Source of the DNA: Acuticoccus kalidii
GTDB taxonomy: Bacteria; Pseudomonadota; Alphaproteobacteria; Rhizobiales; Amorphaceae
Length of the DNA stretch: 64,000 nt
Direction of reading: 5' to 3'
Assembly: GCF_021556395.1 (NCBI RefSeq)
Contig: NZ_JAKGCS010000036.1
Location: 744,001-808,000, forward strand
Positions 19,753 to 28,126 of this stretch are shown here, piece by piece. The position numbers and the translations under genes were made by a program. The notes below the pieces were generated by a model that was not told the origin of the DNA, did no database searches, and was given only the letters and a program-made list of their open reading frames with translations. Numbering within the stretch: position 1 is the first letter of the stretch; each line of letters opens with the position of its first letter.

Positions 19753-19907
19753 TCGTCATGCTGAGCCATCTCGTTCTCGGACAGAGCCTGATCCGCATCT
19801 CTCACGATGATGCGAACCGCAATGCGCCCCAATCGCGGCCGATTTCGCCCGCGAGCGTCGCGGTCGGGCATATCGTCGACGCTTTCCGGAACCAACTTCG
19901 TCGATAG
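19749..19907 (+). CDS. Possible 52-residue small protein
   Basis: Begins at an ATG that overlaps the stop of the 21-residue ORF (ATGA) and has GAGGA directly before it. The product starts MIVMLSHLVLGQSLIRISHDD, so the N-terminal 16 residues are moderately hydrophobic and the rest is polar with a basic C-terminus. I do not recognise a family. It ends 54 bp before the YpfJ-type metallopeptidase gene on the same strand and lies downstream of the operator array, so it could be the first gene of an XRE-controlled unit. Low confidence because of its length. Confidence 0.35.
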   Translation: MIVMLSHLVLGQSLIRISHDDANRNAPQSRPISPASVAVGHIVDAFRNQLRR

Positions 19908-19961
19908 TGCGCTATTCTGCTGGGCGGACGGGCGGCGTCCGCGCATAGCAGGGATGTGACA

Positions 19962-20882
19962 ATGCGTTGGGAAGGTCGGCGGCGTAGCGACAATATCGAG
20001 GACCGCAGAGGTCAGTCCTTCCCGAGGCAAGCCCGCTTTCCATTCCCGTCCGGCCGCGGTCGGACGGGTGGCCGCATCGGCGGCACCTCGCTCGTCCTGA
20101 TCGCGATCGTCGCGTTGGGGCTGTGGGTGTTCGCCGGCATCAACCCCCTGCAATTTCTCGACATGATGACGGGCGATGATCGCGGCGTGGTGGTGGATAA
20201 CCGAGCGCCCGAGGGGCAGCGCGGCGCGAACAATGCGATCGACGATCAGCAGGAGGCGTTCATCAGCGTCGTCCTCGCCGAGACGGAGGATTCGTGGAGC
20301 GAGATCTTCGCCGCCAACGACCTCACTTACGAGGATCCGATCCTCGTCCTCTTTACCGATAGGGTGGGATCGGCCTGCGGTCTGTCGAGCGCAGCCGTCG
20401 GCCCGTTCTACTGCCCGAACGATCGCAAGCTCTATCTCGACATGTCCTTCTTCGACACGCTGTCGAGCCGCTTCGGCGCGCCGGGCGACTTCGCCGAGGC
20501 CTATGTCCTCGCGCATGAGGTCGGCCATCATGTTCAGAATCTGACCGGCGTTCTCGGCCGTTATCATCGCGACCGTCAGTCGATGAGCGAGCAGGAGGCC
20601 AACGCCGAGAGCATCAAGGTCGAGCTTCAAGCCGATTGTTATGCCGGCGTCTGGGCACACCGGGCGGACCGCAGCGGCATCGTCGAAGAGGGCGATATCG
20701 ACGAGGCGCTCGGCGCGGCCGCTGCCGTGGGGGACGACATTCTGCAGCGGCGCACGCAGGGTTATGTGGTGCCGGAAAGCTTCAATCACGGCACGGCCGA
20801 GCAGCGCACGCGCTGGTTCCGCACGGGCTTTCGGTCCGGCAACCCGGCCGATTGCGACACCTTCAGCGCCGCGAATCTCTAA
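19962..20882 (+). CDS. ypfJ: YpfJ-type neutral zinc metallopeptidase, membrane-anchored
   Basis: A 306-residue protein of the YpfJ/putative neutral zinc metallopeptidase family. A basic, Arg-rich cytoplasmic N-terminus (MRWEGRRRSDNIEDRRG) leads to one membrane helix at about residues 45-65 (SLVLIAIVALGLWVFAGI), then an extracytoplasmic domain. The zinc motif is H185-E186-x-x-H189 in LAHEVGHHVQ, preceded by YCPNDRKLYLDMSFF. AGGGA lies seven bases before the ATG at 19962. The natural substrate of the family is unknown. It is downstream of two small ORFs and of the XRE operators. Confidence 0.88.
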   Translation: MRWEGRRRSDNIEDRRGQSFPRQARFPFPSGRGRTGGRIGGTSLVLIAIVALGLWVFAGINPLQFLDMMTGDDRGVVVDNRAPEGQRGANNAIDDQQEAFISVVLAETEDSWSEIFAANDLTYEDPILVLFTDRVGSACGLSSAAVGPFYCPNDRKLYLDMSFFDTLSSRFGAPGDFAEAYVLAHEVGHHVQNLTGVLGRYHRDRQSMSEQEANAESIKVELQADCYAGVWAHRADRSGIVEEGDIDEALGAAAAVGDDILQRRTQGYVVPESFNHGTAEQRTRWFRTGFRSGNPADCDTFSAANL

Positions 20883-20953
20883 CCGTTATCGGCCGGAGGG
20901 CGGCGCGCGCTCATTCCGCTCCACGCGGGGCGCGCGTCGGCGTCAATCGGCGG

Positions 20954-21490
20954 CTAGGCGCGCTCGTCTCGATCGGCGGGGGCGAGTTCGCGCACCATCA
21001 TCGCGACCACCTTGCCGTTCTCGTCATTCAGTCGCTCGTGGATCGGCGCGAAGCCGAGACGGTCGTGGAAGGCCATCGATTCGGGATTGGGCGGGCTGAC
21101 ATTCACCTCGCTCAAGATTCGCGGCCGGCCGCCCTCGAGGGCGAGCGCGATGGCGTCCTCGTAAAGCGCGCGGCCGATGCCGGACCCACGGGCGAGCGGC
21201 GACACGACGATCCGGTCGACATAGAGAAAGTCGTCATACCGATCGCTGAACCAGCGATAATTCGGGCTCTCATAGGCCGCGCCGGGCGGCATCAGCACGA
21301 TGAGCCCTGCGACCGGCGCCTCCGGCGTCGCGGAGAGGACGACGCGCACGCGCCCCTCCGCCGCCAGTGCATCGAGATCGGCGCGATCGAGCGCGTTGAC
21401 GGCGGGTTCGGCCGCATTGTTGATCGCGAGAATCGCCTCGCCGTGCCGGGCGAGATCGGCGTCCTCGACCGGCAATGTCAGTTCACTCAT
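20954..21490 (-). CDS. GNAT-family N-acetyltransferase
   Basis: A 178-residue acyl-CoA-dependent acetyltransferase. The acetyl-CoA binding motif A is VDRIVVSPLARGSGIGRALYEDAI, followed by a beta strand ILSEVNVSPPNPESMAFHDRLGF typical of GNAT motif B. The acceptor substrate cannot be told. Its ATG overlaps the stop codon of carA (ATGA), so it is translated from the carA transcript. It resembles uncharacterised GNAT proteins with the NxSPP-type motif. The start at 21490 is set by this overlap; upstream in-frame codons lie inside carA. Confidence 0.86.
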   Translation of the reverse strand: MSELTLPVEDADLARHGEAILAINNAAEPAVNALDRADLDALAAEGRVRVVLSATPEAPVAGLIVLMPPGAAYESPNYRWFSDRYDDFLYVDRIVVSPLARGSGIGRALYEDAIALALEGGRPRILSEVNVSPPNPESMAFHDRLGFAPIHERLNDENGKVVAMMVRELAPADRDERA

Positions 21491-22677
21491 GGGGCGGTGG
21501 CGGCTTTTTGTTCCATCACCAGAGCGAGGAAGCGGTCGAACAGGTTGTGGCTGTCGTGCGGACCGGGCGAGGCCTCGGGGTGATATTGCACCGAGAAGGC
21601 CGGCCGGTCGGTGAGCGCGAGGCCGCAATTGCTGCCGTCGAAGAGTGAGCGGTGCGTCTCGCGGGCGTTCGCCGGCAGCGTTTCCCCATCCACGGTGAAG
21701 CCGTGATTCATCGAGACGATCGAGACCGTTCCGGTGTCGACATCGAGAACGGGGTGATTCGCGCCGTGATGGCCTTGGCGCATCTTCTTGGTCCGCGCGC
21801 CGATGGCGAGGCCCAGAAGCTGGTGGCCGAGGCAGATGCCGAAGGTCGGCAGGCCACGATCGAGGAGGGCGCGCAGCGTGTCGCCGACGACGAGGCTCGT
21901 CGCGCCCGGATCACCCGGCCCGTTGGAGAGGAAGAGCCCGTCGGGCTCGACGGCGAGCACCTCTTCGACGCTGGCGTTCGCGGGCAACACCGTGATCTGC
22001 GCGCCGCGCGAGGCGAGAAGGCGCAGGATGTTGCCCTTGATGCCGTAATCGAGCGCGACGATGCGCGGGCCCGCGCCGCCTTTGAAATCCTCAAAGCCGG
22101 TGCCCCATTCCCAGACGCCGCTGTCCCAGGGCAGGGCGGCGCGGCCCGAAACGGTGGTGGCGAGTTCGGCGCCGGCCATGTCGGGCGCGGCCTTCGCAAG
22201 CTCCAGAAGAGCCTGCACGTCGAACACGCCGTCGGGATTGTGGGCGATGGCGCAATTCACCATCCCGCCATCGCGGATGCGGGAGGTGATGGCGCGCGTG
22301 TCGACGCCGGTGATGGCGACGATGCCCCGCTCGGCGAGCCACGTTCCGAAGTCTTCCTTCGCGCGCCAGCTCTGCGGCGCGGTGATCGGCGCGCGCAGCA
22401 CACAGCCGAGCGCGGCCCGCTCGGCCTCATGAGCGACGGTTTCGACATCGTCGGGATTGGCGCCGACATTGCCGATATGGGGGAAGGTGAACGTCACGAT
22501 CTGGCCGGCATAGGACGGATCGGTGAGGATCTCCTGATAGCCGGTCATGGCGGTGTTGAAGCAGAGCTCGCCGACGGCGGTTCCCGTCGCTCCGGCGCCG
22601 TCACCCATTAGAACCAAACCGTCCGCAAGCACGAGACAAGCAGTGGGTTTGGGCTCGGCCCAGGGGGCGACGGTCAT
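21487..22677 (-). CDS. carA: Carbamoyl-phosphate synthase small subunit
   Basis: Glutamine amidotransferase subunit, 396 residues, that hydrolyses glutamine and passes ammonia to CarB. The N-terminal domain starts CLVLADGLVLMGDGAGATG with the YQEILTDPSYAGQIVTFT segment. The class I amidotransferase domain has the nucleophile cysteine in FGICLGHQLLGLA and the His-Glu pair in YHPEASPGPHD. Length is normal. It is followed by the GNAT gene in a four-base overlap, and carB lies on the same strand 2.3 kb further on. Confidence 0.97.
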   Translation of the reverse strand: MTVAPWAEPKPTACLVLADGLVLMGDGAGATGTAVGELCFNTAMTGYQEILTDPSYAGQIVTFTFPHIGNVGANPDDVETVAHEAERAALGCVLRAPITAPQSWRAKEDFGTWLAERGIVAITGVDTRAITSRIRDGGMVNCAIAHNPDGVFDVQALLELAKAAPDMAGAELATTVSGRAALPWDSGVWEWGTGFEDFKGGAGPRIVALDYGIKGNILRLLASRGAQITVLPANASVEEVLAVEPDGLFLSNGPGDPGATSLVVGDTLRALLDRGLPTFGICLGHQLLGLAIGARTKKMRQGHHGANHPVLDVDTGTVSIVSMNHGFTVDGETLPANARETHRSLFDGSNCGLALTDRPAFSVQYHPEASPGPHDSHNLFDRFLALVMEQKAATAP

Positions 22678-22994
22678 CTTGGATCCTGTGATTTAAGTGG
22701 TTGTGCTTTAAATTTAGACATGCTCGAAGGCGTTGAACACCCCGTGCGAGCTTGTGGGTGGCCAGCCATGCAATCGGCGTGGGACTGGACCCCACTTGTG
22801 ACGGGCTTTAAGTTCAACTGAAATTTGCCATGTGTAGCGTCTCCAATCGAACCCGACGGCATGATACTGCATTGAGGACACTCAATGCTCGCCTTTCATG
22901 GCGATTGGAGTGGAAAGCCAGCTCAGCGGTTGGCGTTGGTGTTCGATAGTGTTAATCGCGCCCACTGCGTGAAAGCTGTCAGCCAGGTGTGATC
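22678..22994. other. Divergent carA / yqeY intergenic region (317 bp)
   Basis: This stretch is visibly less GC-rich than its surroundings and must contain the promoters for carA (minus) and yqeY-dnaG-rpoD (plus). It contains the nested inverted repeat listed separately. I see no convincing sigma-70 hexamer pair and no tRNA. ORFs within it are short and unsupported. Confidence 0.5.
22841..22910. repeat. Nested inverted repeats upstream of yqeY/carA
   Basis: Outer arms CTCCAATCG (22841-22849) and CGATTGGAG (22902-22910) are perfect 9-bp complements. Inside them GCATTGAG (22869-22876) and CTCAATGC (22881-22888) form a perfect 8-bp hairpin with a GACA loop. The arrangement would fold as a stem, internal loop and apical hairpin in RNA from either strand. 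It lies about 165 bp before carA and 85 bp before yqeY. Confidence 0.55.
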
Positions 22995-23450
22995 ATGACT
23001 GTACGAGAGCAACTGCAAACTGCGATCCGTGAAGCCACCGAGCGTGACGATCGCCGCCGTTTGTGTACCCTGCGTCTCATTCAGACCGCGATCCGGGATC
23101 GCGATCAGGCCCACTGTATCGGGAACGGCGAGAAGATTTCTCAGAATGAAATCGCCTCCCTGCTGCAGAAAATGATCAAGCAGCGCGAAGAGCAGATCGC
23201 TGCGGATCGTGAAACGGGGAATGCGGAAAGCGTGGTACGGACACAGCGCGAGGTCGTTACGATCCGCGAATTCATGCCGCCCCTCATGGACGACACGTCC
23301 ATGCAGACCGCCTGCGCCCAGGTGGTGAAAGAGATCGGCGCGGCTGGCCTGCGCGACGTGGGACGCACGATCACGGCCCTCAAGAAGCGATATCCGGGTC
23401 AGCTCGACCTCGGCCGCGCGAGCGGCGTCGTGAAGGGAATGCTGCGGTAA
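22995..23450 (+). CDS. yqeY: GatB/YqeY domain protein
   Basis: A 151-residue cytoplasmic YqeY protein, related to the tRNA-binding C-terminal domain of the GatB amidotransferase subunit. It is almost all helical: TVREQLQTAIREATERDDRRRLCTLRLIQTAIRDRD, then LLQKMIKQREEQIA, and a C-terminal GRTITALKKRYPGQLDLGRASGVVKGML. Stand-alone YqeY proteins are widespread, but their role is unsettled. AGGTG lies eight bases upstream of the ATG. It leads into dnaG and rpoD, a gene order commonly seen in alphaproteobacteria. Confidence 0.92.
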   Translation: MTVREQLQTAIREATERDDRRRLCTLRLIQTAIRDRDQAHCIGNGEKISQNEIASLLQKMIKQREEQIAADRETGNAESVVRTQREVVTIREFMPPLMDDTSMQTACAQVVKEIGAAGLRDVGRTITALKKRYPGQLDLGRASGVVKGMLR

Positions 23451-23462
23451 TCGAGATTCCCC

Positions 23463-23485
23463 TGTGGAAACGGACGTTTTCCACA
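23463..23485. promoter_or_regulatory. Inverted DnaA-box-like pair before dnaG
   Basis: TGTGGAAA and TTTCCACA form a perfect 8-bp dyad around a 7-base spacer in the 98-bp yqeY-dnaG gap. The right-hand copy extended by one base (TTTTCCACA) fits the relaxed DnaA-box consensus TTWTNCACA; the left copy matches less well. The dyad could also be a short attenuating hairpin. AT-rich sequence follows (TTAACATCTTATTAAATG), a likely dnaG promoter region. Confidence 0.4.
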
Positions 23486-23548
23486 ATTTGTTAACATCTT
23501 ATTAAATGTGAGTGGCCTCACTGTCTCCAGCTCATCGGAGACTCATCG

Positions 23549-25444
23549 GTGCGCTTCTCGAAAGACTTCCTCGCTTCCCTCCGTGAGCGGGTCCCCCTGT
23601 CCGAGCTGATTGGACGGGTCGTCAGCTGGGACCGACGGAAATCGCAGCCTGCGCGCGGCGATCTGTGGGGATGCTGCCCCTTCCACGAAGAAAAGACGCC
23701 GTCGTTCCACGTCGACGACCGGAAGGGCTTCTATCACTGCTTCGGCTGCCACGCATCGGGCGACCATCTCGGCTTTCTGACCGAGCATGACGGGCTCGAT
23801 TTCGTCGACGCGGTCAAGAAACTCGCCGATCTCGCCGGTGTCGCCTTGCCCGAGGCGGGCGACGAGCGCGAATCGCACGCCGCCCGTCAGCGCCGCACCG
23901 AGCGCGGCGCGCTGGAGGCGGCAGCCTCTTTCTACGAATCGACACTGTGGGGAACGGGTGGCGCCGCCGCGCGCCGCTATGCGGGCGATCGCGGGTTTTC
24001 CGAGGAGACGCTGCGGACGTTCGGCTTCGGCCTCGCGCCGAACACGCAGGCCTTCCTCAGCCGCCACCTAGTCAAAGAAGGTCTCACCGAGCGCGACCTG
24101 GAACGAACCGGCCTCGCCGTGCGCACCGATCAGGGCACGCTGCGCGATCGCTTCCGCGGCCGGCTCATGGTGCCGATCCACGACCCGCGCGGCCGGGTGG
24201 TCGGTTTCGGCGGTCGCACGCTCGACGGGCGCGAGCCGAAATATCTGAACTCGCCCGAGACGGAGCACTTCGACAAATCGAGCCTCCTTTATAATGCCCA
24301 TCGCGCGCGCGGCGCCTCGCACCGCAGCGGGCGTCTTTATATCGTGGAGGGCTATCTCGACGCCGTGGCGCTCGCGCAGGCCGGGATCGAGGAGGTCGTC
24401 GCGAGCCTCGGGACGGCGCTCACCGAGGCGCAGATCAAGCTTGCCTGGCAATATGCCGACGAGCCGGTCCTGTGCTTCGACGGCGACAAAGCGGGCCGCG
24501 CCGCCGCGCACCGGGCGATGGACCGGATCGTGCCGCTTTTGTCGGGTGGTCAGTCTTTCCAATTCCTCGCAATGCCGGAGGGGCAGGATCCCGACGATCT
24601 CGTCCGTTCGGGGGGACGCGCGGCGTTCGATTCGCTCGCCGCGCAAGCGACGCCGCTCGTCGACGCGCTTTTCGCCCGCGAGGCGGAGAAGGGGACCGAC
24701 ACGCCCGAGCGCCTCGCCGCGCTCGAGACGCGCCTCGACGCGATCGCCGCGACCATCACCGACGAACGGCTTGGCCGGCTCTATCGCAACGCGTTTCGCG
24801 ACCGGATCTTCGCGCTGCGCCGCTCGAAGCCGAAGATCCCGATGCCGCCGAAGCCGAAGGCCGCGAGCCCGATCGCGGCACCTGCTTCGCTCGATCGCTC
24901 GCTCCTCGACCTCGAACGGTTGGCGCTCGGTCTTCTCATTCTGCGACCGTACTTCATCGAGCGTTTCGGCGAGCGTCTCACCGGCGAGACGTTCCTCAGC
25001 GAGGCGCATGCGGGCTTCGCGGCGCTCCTCGTCGAAACTTATGGACAAGTGTTGCCCGAAAGCCCCGCTGCGCTGACATCCGCATTGCCGGCGAGCGCAC
25101 GCATGTGCCTCGGTGAGGTGTGGGGCGAGGGCGAGCACGAGATCGGGCCGCGGCTTGCGCAGCGGTTTTCGATTCTCGCCTGCGATCCGGACGAGGATTT
25201 CCTCACCCGGTGCATTGAGCTATTTCTTAATCGTTTGAATCTAAGAGCGGAAATGGCGGAACTGGCTGAGGAGCCAAAACGATTGGCCGCAGGGGGTGGT
25301 GATGGCGAAGCCCGTCTCCTATCTCTGTCGGTGGCGGTGCAGGAACACAGCAATGCGCTGCAGGACGCGGAGCGGGAGCTGGCCGACGAGGCGGCCACAC
25401 TGCGACGAAAAAGAGCGATGCCAGTCAAACCAAAAGCCGAGTGA
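23549..25444 (+). CDS. dnaG: DNA primase
   Basis: Replicative primase, 631 residues, that makes RNA primers at the fork. The N-terminal CHC2-type zinc domain is CCPFHEEKTPSFHVDDRKGF followed by YHCFGCHASGD at residues 45-73. The catalytic core has EPKYLNSPETEHFDKS and the TOPRIM motif LYIVEGYLDAVALAQAG, then CFDGDKAGRAAA. The C-terminal DnaB-binding part follows a Pro/Lys-rich linker. It uses a GTG start at 23549 with CGGAG upstream, and the family begins exactly there (MRFSKDFLASLRERVPL). Confidence 0.97.
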   Translation: MRFSKDFLASLRERVPLSELIGRVVSWDRRKSQPARGDLWGCCPFHEEKTPSFHVDDRKGFYHCFGCHASGDHLGFLTEHDGLDFVDAVKKLADLAGVALPEAGDERESHAARQRRTERGALEAAASFYESTLWGTGGAAARRYAGDRGFSEETLRTFGFGLAPNTQAFLSRHLVKEGLTERDLERTGLAVRTDQGTLRDRFRGRLMVPIHDPRGRVVGFGGRTLDGREPKYLNSPETEHFDKSSLLYNAHRARGASHRSGRLYIVEGYLDAVALAQAGIEEVVASLGTALTEAQIKLAWQYADEPVLCFDGDKAGRAAAHRAMDRIVPLLSGGQSFQFLAMPEGQDPDDLVRSGGRAAFDSLAAQATPLVDALFAREAEKGTDTPERLAALETRLDAIAATITDERLGRLYRNAFRDRIFALRRSKPKIPMPPKPKAASPIAAPASLDRSLLDLERLALGLLILRPYFIERFGERLTGETFLSEAHAGFAALLVETYGQVLPESPAALTSALPASARMCLGEVWGEGEHEIGPRLAQRFSILACDPDEDFLTRCIELFLNRLNLRAEMAELAEEPKRLAAGGGDGEARLLSLSVAVQEHSNALQDAERELADEAATLRRKRAMPVKPKAE

Positions 25445-25639
25445 GTCGGTTTAATGGTCGAGCATCCTTGCGCCCGTCGTCGTGCGCGTTATCTAGTTTC
25501 GGATAGCAAGACCTACCGTTGGCTCGACGACCGTCCGTCGCCGTAGCCATGGGCGATCCTTTGGCATCGCCGGCGCGGCGGGTCCGCCGGTATGCATCAA
25601 ATGCGCACACAGCGCTCTCAAGCATGTGTTGGAGGCTCG

Positions 25640-27703
25640 ATGGCGACGAAGGCAAACGCGGCGGAAGACAAGGACACAACGACCGAAACGTCCGATGGTC
25701 CGCTCCTTGATCTGAACGACGCGGCTGTCAAAAAGCTCATCAAGACCGCGAAGCGTCGCGGCTATGTTACCCACGATGAGCTGAACGAGGTTCTCCCGTC
25801 CGAGGAGGTGACGTCCGAGCAGATCGAGGACACGATGGCGATGCTCAACGATATGGGCATCAACGTCGTCGAGCACGAAGAGCAGGACGAAGCCGAGGGA
25901 GACGATTCGGAGGCGCGCGACCTCACCGAATCGAGTGGCAGCAAGGCCGTCGCGAAGACGACCACGCGTGAACCCACCGAACGCACCGACGATCCGGTTC
26001 GCATGTATCTGCGCGAGATGGGCTCGGTCGAGCTCCTGTCGCGTGAAGGCGAAATCGCGATCGCAAAGCGGATCGAGGCCGGCCGCAATTTCATGATTGC
26101 GGGCCTGTGCGAGAGCCCGCTGACGTTCCAGGCCATCATCATCTGGCGTGACGAGCTGCTCGAAGGAAAGGTGCTGCTGCGCGAGATCATCGATCTCGAA
26201 GCGACCTATGCCGATCCCGAGGGCAAGGGCCATCTGTCGGAGGGTGACGAGGGCGAAGGGGACGGCGAGTCCGAAGGCGGCGAGGCCAATCCCGACGCGC
26301 CGAGCAACGTCATCAATCTCGCGAGCGGGCGCGCCCCGAATGCCGGCGGCCAGCAGGCCAACGGCGCGAACGGCGCCGCGCAGCCGAACGGCGAGAGCGA
26401 GGAGGAGTCCGACGAGGACGACTTCGAAAGCTCGATGTCGCTCGCCGCGATGGAAGCGGAGCTGAAGCCCAAGGTCCTCGAAACGTTCGAGGCGATCGCC
26501 GACAATTATAAGAAGCTGCGCAAGCTGCAGGAACAGGTCGTCGAGCAGCACCTCACCGACGAGGGGCCGCTGACGCCGCAACAGCAGAAGCGGTACGCCA
26601 AGCTGCGCGAGGATATCGTCGCGTCGGTGAAGAGCCTCCTGCTCAACCCGCAGCGCATCGAAAGCCTCGTCGAACAGCTTTACGACATCAACAAGCGCCT
26701 GATCGGCTGCGAGGGCCGTATCATGCGGCTCGCCGATTCGTATGGCGTCGATCGCTCCGACTTCCTGAAGCATTATCAGGGGTATGAGCTTGACCCGAAC
26801 TGGCTCGGCCGCGTCGGCGGTCTTCCGGGGCGGGGCTGGAACGAGTTCATCAAGCACGAGGACGCGACGCTCGCCGAACTCCGCCAGGAGATCCAGGATC
26901 TTGCGACGCAGACCGGGCTCGAGATCACCGAGTTCCGCACCCTCGTTCAGAAGGTGCAGAAGGGTGAGCGCGAGGCGCGGCGCGCCAAGAAGGAGATGGT
27001 CGAGGCGAACCTGCGTCTCGTGATCTCCATCGCGAAGAAGTACACGAACCGCGGCCTTCAGTTCCTGGATCTCATCCAGGAGGGCAATATCGGCCTGATG
27101 AAGGCGGTCGATAAGTTCGAGTACCGCCGCGGCTACAAGTTCTCGACGTACGCGACCTGGTGGATTCGCCAGGCGATCACGCGCTCGATCGCGGACCAGG
27201 CGCGCACCATCCGCATCCCGGTCCACATGATCGAGACGATCAACAAGATCGTCCGCACGAGCCGTCAGATGCTCCACGAGATCGGCCGTGAGCCGACCCC
27301 GGAGGAGCTCGCCGAGAAGCTCGCGATGCCGCTCGAGAAGGTTCGCAAGGTCCTCAAGATCGCGAAGGAGCCGATCTCCCTCGAAACGCCGATCGGCGAC
27401 GAGGAGGATTCGCACCTCGGCGACTTCATCGAGGACAAGAACGCGGTCCTGCCGATCGACGCTGCGATCCAGTCCAACCTGCGCGAGACGACGACGCGGG
27501 TGCTGGCCTCGCTGACGCCGCGTGAGGAGCGGGTGCTCCGCATGCGCTTCGGCATCGGCATGAACACCGATCACACGCTGGAGGAAGTCGGCCAGCAATT
27601 CTCGGTGACGCGCGAACGCATTCGTCAGATCGAGGCGAAGGCGCTGCGCAAGCTCAAGCATCCCTCGCGCTCGCGCAAGCTGCGCTCCTTCCTGGATAGC
27701 TGA
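25640..27703 (+). CDS. rpoD: RNA polymerase primary sigma factor (sigma-70)
   Basis: Housekeeping sigma factor, 687 residues. Region 1.1 is present (KKLIKTAKRRGYVTHDELNEVLPSEEVTSEQIED), then region 1.2 (DDPVRMYLREMGSVELLSREGEIAIAKRIE). An acidic Ala/Gly-rich spacer of about 90 residues is typical of alphaproteobacteria. Regions 2.1-2.4 are NLRLVISIAKKYTNRGLQ through STYATWWIRQAITRSIADQ, and region 4.2 ends with VTRERIRQIEAKALRKLKHP. GGAGG lies five bases before the ATG at 25640, so an upstream in-frame ATG at 25592 is not needed. A terminator follows directly. Confidence 0.97.
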   Translation: MATKANAAEDKDTTTETSDGPLLDLNDAAVKKLIKTAKRRGYVTHDELNEVLPSEEVTSEQIEDTMAMLNDMGINVVEHEEQDEAEGDDSEARDLTESSGSKAVAKTTTREPTERTDDPVRMYLREMGSVELLSREGEIAIAKRIEAGRNFMIAGLCESPLTFQAIIIWRDELLEGKVLLREIIDLEATYADPEGKGHLSEGDEGEGDGESEGGEANPDAPSNVINLASGRAPNAGGQQANGANGAAQPNGESEEESDEDDFESSMSLAAMEAELKPKVLETFEAIADNYKKLRKLQEQVVEQHLTDEGPLTPQQQKRYAKLREDIVASVKSLLLNPQRIESLVEQLYDINKRLIGCEGRIMRLADSYGVDRSDFLKHYQGYELDPNWLGRVGGLPGRGWNEFIKHEDATLAELRQEIQDLATQTGLEITEFRTLVQKVQKGEREARRAKKEMVEANLRLVISIAKKYTNRGLQFLDLIQEGNIGLMKAVDKFEYRRGYKFSTYATWWIRQAITRSIADQARTIRIPVHMIETINKIVRTSRQMLHEIGREPTPEELAEKLAMPLEKVRKVLKIAKEPISLETPIGDEEDSHLGDFIEDKNAVLPIDAAIQSNLRETTTRVLASLTPREERVLRMRFGIGMNTDHTLEEVGQQFSVTRERIRQIEAKALRKLKHPSRSRKLRSFLDS

Positions 27704-27710
27704 CAGAAAA

Positions 27711-27742
27711 CGGGCGCCCCTTCGCGGGGCGTCCGCGTTTTT
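27711..27742 (+). terminator. Rho-independent terminator of rpoD
   Basis: Eight bases after the rpoD stop, GGGCGCCCC and GGGGCGTCC pair around TTCGC, followed two to three bases later by a run of five T. This is a standard factor-independent terminator closing the yqeY-dnaG-rpoD unit. Confidence 0.9.
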
Positions 27743-28126
27743 CCGGCCCCGTTGCGGTATCTCGCCGTGCCTACCCAGTCCGACGCGAACGCGCGCCGTG
27801 GTGTCGGCCGGCCGACGGCCGCGCCTCTGGTGACGATCCCTGCTGCAAAACCGCACGGCCTATCGTCACGTATGATTGTACGATCCATTTGTCGGATGTC
27901 CGAACGCAACACGTTCACGTAGAGTCTCGGACACCAAGTGATCCTTGCGGGCGTCGGACGCCCGTTCGTAACGCATATCATTCACTGCGACGGGTACAGC
28001 GCTCGTCAGGATTCCGCCGGAAAGGACGGTATTTCGTGTGAACGGCGATTGCATCCTTACCCTCAGCGAAGGACGCGGCGTTCCATCGTCCCGCTGCGGT
28101 TCATTCGCGATTTGGCGGGGCGTTTG
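27743..28126. other. Intergenic, rpoD terminator to cyclase gene
   Basis: No separate gene is recognised. A perfect 14-bp palindrome GTCGGCCGGCCGAC lies at 27803-27816. TGTCCGA (27897-27903) and TCGGACA (27927-27933) form an inverted repeat just before a GTG at 27938 that is in frame with the cyclase. Translation from that GTG gives an Arg-rich, low-quality N-terminus, so I treat 27938-28126 as leader with reservation. Confidence 0.45.

Noticed and set aside
25493..27856. Long minus-strand frame opposite rpoD
   Set aside because: It runs through the rpoD terminator and is the complement of a conserved sigma factor gene.
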